From the NCBI GenBank assembly GCA_002778095.1, contig PCDL01000011.1, positions 2,418,001 through 2,482,000 on the forward strand: a DNA stretch of 64,000 bases, read 5' to 3'. The notes below the pieces were generated by a model. That model had not been told where the DNA came from and ran no database searches. It worked only from the letters and a program-made list of their open reading frames with translations. This stretch comes from Fragosphaeria purpurea. Lineage: Eukaryota; Ascomycota; Sordariomycetes; Ophiostomatales; Ophiostomataceae. The position numbers were made by a program, and so were the translations under genes. This document shows positions 53,639 through 61,738 of this stretch, one piece after another (position 1 is the stretch's first letter; each line of letters begins with the position of its first letter).

Positions 53639-54236
53639 GGTGCTTCTCACAAAGTGTTGAAGATGCGGCAACTCGGTGGTTTTGCCGATTGGTGTCGCAG
53701 TGCAAACCGAGGTCTTAGTTTGTATGGGAAGCAGGACGACGCAGAACCGAGTACGAAAAAAAAAATATGAGGTGAAAAAAGGCACGATAAAGCGATAAGA
53801 ATCGAGGTTCTTATCGATAAGAAACATGGACCCACTCATCCCACACGCCGCTGTCCACATTGTTTGGGTTCCTGTGGTATGGCGGGGGCGCTAACAGCCA
53901 ATGGTTACAGGGCGTGCAGGCTCAAACAGACATCGGCCGTAGCGCCCGCTGACACGCTAATGTGCGCCAACTCTTACTGTGCCTAATACCGACGGCAAGG
54001 CAGCCATGCTAACAGCGGCTGCGTCCTTTCGCTGCACCTTAATTGGCTTCTGATATTGCATCACCACCCGTCATCACTCCCGACGCCACCAGGTCAATAG
54101 CAACAACGGAACACGGCATTTGTTTGTCAGTGCATCTCGACTTCTCATTCTTTGCCATTCGTTTTCTTTTTCAAAAGCAGTTGTTCATCTCTGCGTCTTT
54201 CATCTTTCGTTTCGTCCATTTCCCGCCTTCTATCAA
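53639..54236. promoter_or_regulatory. Divergent promoter, RRP5 / hydrolase-like genes, with GATA sites
   Basis: A 598-base spacer between two divergent ATGs. It holds a compact cluster of three GATAAG motifs at 53794-53821 (see the separate entry). No gene is seen within it. Confidence 0.6.
53794..53821. promoter_or_regulatory. Inverted-repeat GATA-factor sites
   Basis: GATAAGAA (53794-53801) and its reverse complement TTCTTATC (53808-53815) flank six bases. The second arm overlaps a palindrome CTTATCGATAAG (53810-53821). This gives three GATAAG sites in 28 bases, the core bound by fungal GATA zinc-finger factors. Binding is inferred; the repeat itself is seen directly. It sits about 160-185 bases upstream of the RRP5 ATG. 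Confidence 0.55.
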
Positions 54237-57200
54237 ATGAGTCCTCGAAAGCGGATACGAACCAACCCGTCCGAAGGCACCGACCTTTCTTCCTCGGCCA
54301 CGGAACCAGCATCTCTGGTGTCTCAAGAGAGCACAACACCGCAGGCCGGAGATGCGTTTGTTCCCTCAATAATGGCAAAGAGCCCAGTGAGCTCGGCGAC
54401 CCCAAGCGTTGCCGAAAGCACAGGCAGTGCAAAGCGCTATGCTTCGTTGAAAGAGTCCAAGAACGTACGTTCCCATGTCTGTCTACCATCGTCTCGAAAT
54501 AGGGGTTTTCGGGGAAAGGATTATATGCAAAACATGCTAACTGCTTTGTTTGCTTGCATTTGTAGAAGACTCGGAGCTGGTACGGATCATGGCCGCGGGT
54601 GCCGAAGTCGGCGGCATCGACGCTGGTCTCGGAAGAGACGATATTGGGCGGCACATCGAAACCCAGCGCAACCCCAGACTTTGGTCGCTTCGATACACGG
54701 AAACCCGGAGAAGCCGCCAGCAGCAGCAGCGTGGACAGCAACGATTCACCGCTGTCGAAGCAGGTACAGGCACGTGCGTTGGCAAACGATACTGAGGCAG
54801 GAGAGGAGACAGGAAGCGCACGGCACGAGAGCAAGCAATCGGCCGACAGCCCCCGCGCAAGCCAGATGGAGACGCAGCCTGATATTGGCTCGTTAAACAA
54901 CCAGGAAACAACGGCGCCTGCAACGGAGGCGTCCACGACGACGGGGACGGATGAAATGGATCTTTCACACAGCGGTGGGACTCCTTTAAACGCTGCATCA
55001 GCACCGCCCGCCCCCGGCTGGTTTTCTTGGCTTGCTAGGAAAGAGGCTGCGGGCGCGAAGCATCCCGAGACGGAACCAAAGGTTGTGGAAGCGGAAGCCG
55101 CGCCACCTCTAGTTGAAGAGGCCCAGGCCCAAGCACTCCCGATTGAGCAGGAAAGTATTCGACCGTTGAACACGCCAGTCCCGCCCGTGGCCGAACGACC
55201 AGCAACGTCCGGCGGCGTATGGTCGTATCTCTGGTCTGGGTCTTCACGTGCAAGTGCGGCGGCAACAGAAGGGACGGCAAGCACGGGAAAGGCCGATGCT
55301 GGCAACGCGCTATCGGCGCCGCAACCGCAAAGCGACGACATCACGATGGAGGATGCGCCCTCTGCGCCGATTCCGGTGCCTGCGGGCTCTTCGGTCACCA
55401 AAACGCCAGGAACGACAGGCGTCTCTGCTCCGGCGAATGCATCTGCTGGTTCGACCTGGGCGTTTTGGTCCCGCGATGCAAAACGAGCTACTGGCAAATC
55501 GCCCACGTTATCGGAGGGTGGGCAGGGCGAGATAGCCGTAATGGGGGACCGGTCTGAACACCACCCCAAACCGGCGACGGAGCCTATGCCACGCGGGCCT
55601 TCGTCTGCGGCGTCGTCCGTGAAAGACGTACCCGTGAAGGAATCGCCTTCCAAGGATGCAAAGGGCACTTTGGCGAAAAAGGCCAAGAGACTCCGCCCTC
55701 AGTCGATGGAGATCGACGACGTGGCCCGGCCGGCCACCCCAACGGCGCCGCAGGCCGAAGTGCAAACGCCGACAAAGAGCGAGCCGCCTCTCTCCTCGAA
55801 GCAGGCGACGTCCGCAAAAGCCCATCCGGCACTGCTCAAGACGCCGCCGCCGCCCAACCTCCTTCTTCCGTCCTTCCGAAGCACCTACCGCCTCAAAGAA
55901 AACCCGTCGATCTTGCGGCAGATTGCCCAGCTGCTTTTGCGAACGCAGCAGGCGCCAGCAAACCACCTGTTTCTCGCCAAGGACCCGCCAAAAATAAAAA
56001 AAGCCGTTGCCATTGGCGTGCATGGCTTGTTTCCAGCGGCCTACCTCCGGGCCATGATCGGCCAGCCCACAGGAACCTCGATCCGGTTTGCCAACCACGG
56101 TGCCGAGGCCGTGCGTCGGTGGGCTGACAGCCACGGCTGCCAAGACTGCGAAATCGAAAAGATCGCGCTGGAGGGCGAGGGCAAGATCGCCGACCGCGTG
56201 GAGAACCTGTGGAAGCTGCTGCTCAACTGGGTTGACCACATCCGCAACGCAGATCTCGTCGTTCTCGCGTGCCACTCCCAAGGCGTGCCGGTCGGCATCA
56301 TGTTGCTTGCCAAGCTCATTGACATGGGCATTGTGACGACCGCGCGGGTTGGTGTTTGCGCCATGGGTGAGAAATGCATCCTCAGGCTGTGTATTTTTGT
56401 TGCTGATTCTGTATTCACTTCAATTATTTATCTTGCTAATTTTTTTTTAGCTGGCGTGTCTCTTGGTCCGTTTCCCGACTACAAGTCGGGTTTGGGCATT
56501 TTAATGGGGTCTGCAACGGAGTTGTGGGATTTTGCCAATCCAGAAAGCGAAATATCAAAGCGGTACGCCTATGCTCTAAAGGCAGTCTTGGAGCATGGCG
56601 TGCGAATCACCTTTGTTGGTAGCATCGACGACCAGGTGGTGCCATTGGAGGTTGGTTTTTCAAACTCTCCTTTCCACCTTTTCCTCTCTCGTTCTGACAC
56701 ATTGCTTCCAGTCGGCCATCTATTCTCCTGTTCACCATCCTTACGTATACCGTGCAGTGTTTGTTGATGGCCGGATACACGCACCAGATTTGTGAGTCAC
56801 GCCTGTTTTTTTCCTGTTTTTGCTATGTTATTAGAAGATGGGTACGTAGTGGTATTGTGCGTCATTGCTCACTCTCTGGCTTAGCATTGCCCATCTGGTC
56901 GGCTTTGCTTGCAAGCTCCGAAATATGGGTGTGTCGGACCACGGCCTGGTTCGGGAGTTGTCTGTGCCTTTGGCAGGTAGTCTCTATTCCGGCGAGGGGC
57001 ATTCCCGCCTCTATGACGACCCTCAGGTCTACGAGTAGGTTTTTATTTTTTATTTTATTTATTTATCGACTTTCTTGCTCTCTCAAAAGCTAAACTAACA
57101 TGCAAAAGCCTTGCCGTTTCACATGCTCTAGAGACGGCGGATATCGACAAGGCCGTATGCGAGATTAGAAAACCCGAAGGCCTCGCGAATCCGAATCCAT

Positions 57201-57367
57201 ACCATTTGCCATGGGTGATGCGCGGCTTATTAGAGGAGGACTTTGTCAAGACCGAGCTACACACGGAAACGGCCGAGCTCGTGAGGCAGTTTGACGACTG
57301 GAAACCTGTCACCAAGGCGCTGAAGGACGTGAAATATAGACTAGAAGCCGTGCGATCGAAACTCTAA
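54237..57367 (+). CDS. Disordered Trp-motif protein with alpha/beta-hydrolase-like C-terminal domain
   Basis: Exons 54237-54464, 54566-56366, 56451-56650, 56712-56791, 56885-57034 and 57109-57367; 905 residues. Residues 1-500 are disordered and carry four separate paired-tryptophan motifs (W81/W85, W228/W231, W295/W299, W374/W377). The C-terminal domain (about 540-880) looks like an alpha/beta hydrolase: KKAVAIGVHGLFPAAYLRAM, a nucleophile-elbow-like ADLVVLACHSQGVPVGIMLL (Ser647), ITFVGSIDDQVVPLESAIYS with a possible acid, and later histidines in VHHPYVYR and IAHLVG. The elbow reads C-H-S-Q-G instead of G-x-S-x-G. A conserved but uncharacterised ascomycete family is likely; substrate and location are unknown. 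The exon 3 donor (GTTGGT) and the 61-nt intron are less standard, but every join keeps a conserved-looking sequence. Confidence 0.82.
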
Positions 57368-57935
57368 AGAAGGGACTAAACCGGCGTCGCGAACTTGCGC
57401 AGATTTGGAGCGTTGTGCTTTTTCGATTCTTTCTTTCTTTTGCGTGTGTTTTTGTCTTCTTCAGGACAGCGATTTTTGGTTTTGCGGTTAAGGGGCTACA
57501 GACGCAAGGTAGGAAAGCGGGCGTTGGGATATCACGAATGGACGCTTATTATATATCTTTTTTGCAAATTATTGTACAGGTATTACCTTTGTTAGAAGTC
57601 AAGAGATTTTTTTTTTCTAAAAGACATGTATGTTCAACAATGTATGTAGGTAGAGAGCGTACTCTGGGCCCAAATTGAGCATCCAAGTAGACTCTGGAAA
57701 AGGTTTCTTTCTGTTCCCTTTTGTCCCAACCTAAACAAATGCCCAACGTCAACCGCCTCCGTTCCCCCCTGTATATGCATGTAAAATATATGTGAAGTGG
57801 CGAGTGATTCGTTTTGCGTGGTAAATACAATGGAATGGTAACCCGCCCTGTTCTGAATGTCGTGCCCCAAAACGCAAAAAACACCGACCCCCCCCAAAAA
57901 AGAAAAAAGGCTACAGATTGTGAAGTAGTAGATGT
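57368..57935. other. Convergent spacer, hydrolase-like / MPP-alpha genes
   Basis: A 568-base spacer between facing stop codons. It is T-rich on the left and holds an A-rich stretch at 57895-57910, as expected of two 3' ends. No gene is seen. Confidence 0.6.
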
Positions 57936-59913
57936 CTACCTTTTCCCCAGCTGCCACCGATAGATGATGTCCTGGATCTCGTCCCAACTCATGTGCTTTG
58001 CGCTCAGACCGGCCACGTCGGCTTCTTGCAGCACGACCGTCGGCGCACCGCTGCCATGCCCCGGGTTGGCCACCATGCCCTGCACGACCATGCGCGCCAC
58101 GCGGCGCAGGTCGTCCACCGTCAAGGCGTTGATTTTGCGCACCATCTCGTGGACCGGGATCTTGCGACCGTGCATCTGCACCTGGCGGCCGAGATCCTCC
58201 AATTCCACCATGCGGCTCTCGAGGTTCATCAGCAGGCTCGACCGCAGCTGGTTCTTGGCGCGGTTCACCTCGGCCGGGCCCAGGGCGCGGTAGCCGCTGT
58301 CGAGCGTCAGCGACCGCAATTCGTTGCACATCACCTCGAGCATCTTGGCGGTGCGGCCCGGGTAGCACGACGCCGCGATGCCAAAGAGGCCGCTGTCGGA
58401 ATAGGAGTGGTTGAACGCGATGCACGACTCGACCCATCCGTGCTGGTTGAGCACGTTGGTGTACAGACGGCTGTACATGCCCTTGCCGGGCCCGCCCGCG
58501 GAAAAGGAGCCGCCGCCGCCCAGAAGCGTCTGCAGCGTCGCCAACGCGTAGATGTCGTCGGAGGAAATCGGCAGGCCTTCAAAGGCAATTTGAATGTGCG
58601 TGAACGCCGGCATGTTGGGGTTGAACGAAGGCGGCTGAGGAGGGAGAGCGAGAAAGCCGCCGGTGTACCGAGCCGGTTGATGCAAGTCGACGACGTCAGG
58701 GGAGGCGAAATGCGGGCCCGAGGAGAGAACGGATGCATGGTGCGGAGCCGACGTAGAAATGTTTTTGAGGAAAGGAATCTTAGAAAGCAGCTTGGACGGC
58801 TGGTTGCTCGCCGTAGAGCCGACAGACGATGCTCCCGTGGAGGAGGAGGATGAGGATGAGGATGAAGATGAGGATGAGGTGGACGAAGAAGAAGATGGCG
58901 TTGATGACAAGGACGAGGACAAAGAGGCATTGTCGCCGTGCTCGCGGGGCGGCAAGGCAGTGGATGATGATGCGTCTAAGGAGGTTGGATGGGGATCGGC
59001 GCGCTTCATGCCGCCAAAATACTGCTCAGCCAGTTGGACGGCGTACGCGTGTGGGACACCCGCAAAGGCCACAACCAACCGCTCCGGTCGGTAGAAGACG
59101 TCCCGGTAGGCGCGAATGACGTCTCCGTTGATCGCGCCCAGCCGCTCCTCCGGGCACAGCAGCGGATGGCCCAGCGTGTTGTCCTTGAAGGCCGCCATGT
59201 GCACCAGTTCCGGCAGGATCAGCTCCGGCTTGTCCCAAATCTCCTTGATTTCGTAGGCGGCCGTGTCCAGCTGCTGCGCAATCTCCTCGTCGGTCAGGGC
59301 CGGGTTCCGGATGGTCTCGGCAAGGATCTCCACGGCCGTCGGGATGGCCGCATTGAACGTCGCAGCCTGGTACATCATGGATTCGCGGGAAGAAGCGCAC
59401 TGGATGTTGCCGCCCAAGCTCTCGACGGCCTCGAGCATGCTGTCCGCGGACTGCGTCTTGGTCGACTTGAACGCCAGACGGTCCATGATGTGGCTCGCCC
59501 CGCGCAGGTAGTCGTTTTCGTACCGCGATCCGGCGTCGATGTAGACGCCCACGCCCGAGAAGGCATCGGGCAGTGCCTCGGAGGCGACCCGGATACCATT
59601 GGGCAACGTGGTGATCTCGTCAAGCTTCGTAGGGTCCTAGTAAAACGGGGACGGAGTTAGTCACCGCCAGCCGGGGAGCCACCAAACGTCCCGTACCCTC
59701 TGCGCAAGAAAGAAGAAGACTCACCTGCGCTTTCGGAACCACAACGGAAGCAAATCCTCGCCGCCGCTGAGCAGCAGAAAAAGAGCTGTGTGCTGTTGCT
59801 GTTGCGGCGGCTCTTGCTTGTGCTGCTGGTCTTGGCCCTGATGCGGTTATGCCGGCGGTCGTCAATGGCCGCCGCGCGCAGGCGGCCAGACGCGAAACGG
59901 AGGAGCGAAGCAT
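57936..59913 (-). CDS. MAS2: Mitochondrial processing peptidase, alpha subunit
   Basis: Exons 59725-59913 and 57936-59636 (minus strand; 88-nt intron); 629 residues. The first 63 residues are an Arg/Ala/Ser-rich mitochondrial presequence (MLRSSVSRLAACARRPLTTA). Then follow TTLPNGIRVASEALPDAFSG and SHIMDRLAFKST, where the zinc-binding HxxEH of the beta subunit is absent, as is normal for alpha. The substrate-guiding glycine-rich loop is clear (LLGGGGSFSAGGPGKGMYSR), followed by NVLNQHGWVESCIAFNHSYS. MPP-alpha with MPP-beta removes presequences from imported proteins in the matrix. A Ser-rich insert (about residues 298-345) separates the two halves, making the protein longer than the roughly 575 residues I expect for fungal alpha subunits. 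Confidence 0.95.
58791..58935 (-). repeat. MAS2: Poly-Ser-encoding repeat in MPP-alpha
   Basis: On the + strand this is a GATGAG/GAGGAT-rich six-base repeat, encoding a serine-dominated run with 13 consecutive Ser on the minus strand. It lies in the inter-domain linker of the peptidase subunit. Confidence 0.85.
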
Positions 59914-60106
59914 CGTGAAGGCACTGAATTCAAGCAGATGCGTGCACGATGGGACCGGAAGAAGCACAGAAACACACAGTCACCATCTTCAATCGAACAA
60001 GTGAACAAAAGCGTGTTGCAAGATGGGGGTAGATCGCGGGAAGTTGGTCAGCGGCCGCTATAAAATTTCGCCGTGGGAGAGAGAGCATATGGGAAATGGC
60101 CACTAC

Positions 60107-60120
60107 GATAAGGCGATAAG
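60107..60120 (+). promoter_or_regulatory. Tandem GATAAG sites upstream of MPP-alpha
   Basis: Two GATAAG hexamers begin 8 bases apart, about 195 bases upstream of the MPP-alpha ATG at 59913. Single GATAAG hexamers are common by chance; the close pairing is what makes this worth marking. Confidence 0.35.
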
Positions 60121-61327
60121 CATTGCGTAAGATAGATACACCGTGTAGCACATGACATATAGCGTGTGCTTACGTACACAACATCTAAGACCGAGCGACA
60201 CCGATGTAATTACGTGCGGAGCATGAAGTATTACTCCGCACTACAGAAAGCATTGACAGGCTGCAACGGAGTTTTCCGCGCGGCAGCGTTGCTAATGCAC
60301 GTGCAAAGTACAGCCAAGTCACCACCCCCGCAAACGAACACCGGATGGGTACGTCAGACAAGTACCATTTACCACAAGGTGAATCCCTCGTGCAATGCAA
60401 AAACCAGGTGGTCAACTGATTGCTTGGATTGCTGCAGGGCGCGTGCTGTGCAGTCCGTCGTAGTACGGATTCTAATTCTAAGGACGTCCCAGTTCCTGTA
60501 AAAGGTCAGGTTCCGTTTAATTAACAACGTCTGCTGCCCCATCCCCGTCCCTTTGGTCATGCATGAAAGTCGCAATCGTCACGTCGACAGACCAAGCACG
60601 CTCGTGGACAAACTGTCACTTGCTTTGTTGTGGCCGGTACGAGGAATCGCAATAAAGTGATGTCGTCGGCGTAGTTTTGCCTTGGCGTGTCTTGCCTCTT
60701 CGTTCGTTGAGGGCTTGTCCGGTCCGCCAAACCAGGTATTCTGGCATCTTTGTTGCCTCCTCTTTCGCCCCCCTCAGACCACGCTTGTCCATTTGAGCAA
60801 ACCCAGACGCTAGCCGCGCTAGCTGGCCTTGGGTCATGTCTCCGTTGTTCTGTTTGCATGGCGATGTGGTGTCGTTGGTGGGCACGTCGCACCGCAAATT
60901 CCAAAACCCGCCCTGTCCGCGTGACTCCACCAGTTGACGCCTGCCCGCCTGTCGTGACAGCCTGTAAATTGGAATACTCTCGCACTCCGTACATACTCCG
61001 TTCTCCGTTCCCCGTTCTTACTTCGTACGAGCCTCTGTATGTATCTTCATGCTGACATGGGGGGACATGATCTGACAAGTCCGTTCCGTGCCCGGAAATC
61101 TTCGTTGGTCGTGCGTCCCCCCCTTTTTCCGCATGGGGGTTAGACGTTGATTAACGACCCCAATGCGATTCCTGCAAAATGACTGTCTAGCCCTTATGAA
61201 CAAAAACTCGTGTTTAAATGGTGTTTGTCGCTGCAACAAAAGGCGACGCTTTTCATCAAGGACAAAGCTTCGATCTTCCTTCCTTTTCCCCTTCTACCCC
61301 CGCCTCTTCTCCATTTCCTATTTTTCC

Positions 61328-61346
61328 CACGTGTGAGATCACGTGA
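61328..61346 (+). promoter_or_regulatory. Paired CACGTG E-boxes upstream of the FHA-RING gene
   Basis: CACGTG occurs at 61328-61333 and again at 61340-61345, the second inside the 8-base palindrome TCACGTGA. The spacing is 12 bases. CACGTG is the core site of bHLH factors such as Cbf1-type proteins. Binding here is inferred. Confidence 0.4.
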
Positions 61347-61738
61347 ACAATGATACTCAGCACCACCAAATATTATTACGACTAGACCGGTTGGCTGGAA
61401 TTTTCCCAGCTCGCACTGTCGCTACCGGCCCCCCGTGCTACGAGTGCATGCCTATTGATTGCCCATTACATACGTACTCCCCGGACCGACCTGCCCTGCC
61501 CTATCAGCTCACCTAAACTTGCCTGCGGAAATTTATTCGTTCTGCCTCTGTAAATGGTCTCTCAGCGCTGCTCACATTCCATCCGTTGATTTCCTCTTGC
61601 CCCCCTTCCCTTCCCCCCTCCCAATTTCGAGCGTTTTCATTCAAGGAGCGACTTTACCTTTATCCGGGACTCCAGGGGGCTTTGTTTTGCTTTTTTTTCT
61701 CTTCAGCCTTTCAGGCCTTTCGTTTTTTTTGGCTCTCC

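Larger units (their letters stand above)
59914..61738. promoter_or_regulatory. Divergent promoter, MPP-alpha / FHA-RING genes
   Basis: A 1.8-kb spacer between divergent ATGs. Near MPP-alpha there are two GATAAG sites in tandem (60107-60112 and 60115-60120). An 8-bp inverted repeat (GTGCGGAG, 12-base spacer, CTCCGCAC) lies at 60214-60241, direct copies of ACTCCGT near 60984-61000, two CACGTG boxes at 61328 and 61340, and a pyrimidine tract at about 61266-61325. No gene is seen. Confidence 0.5.
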
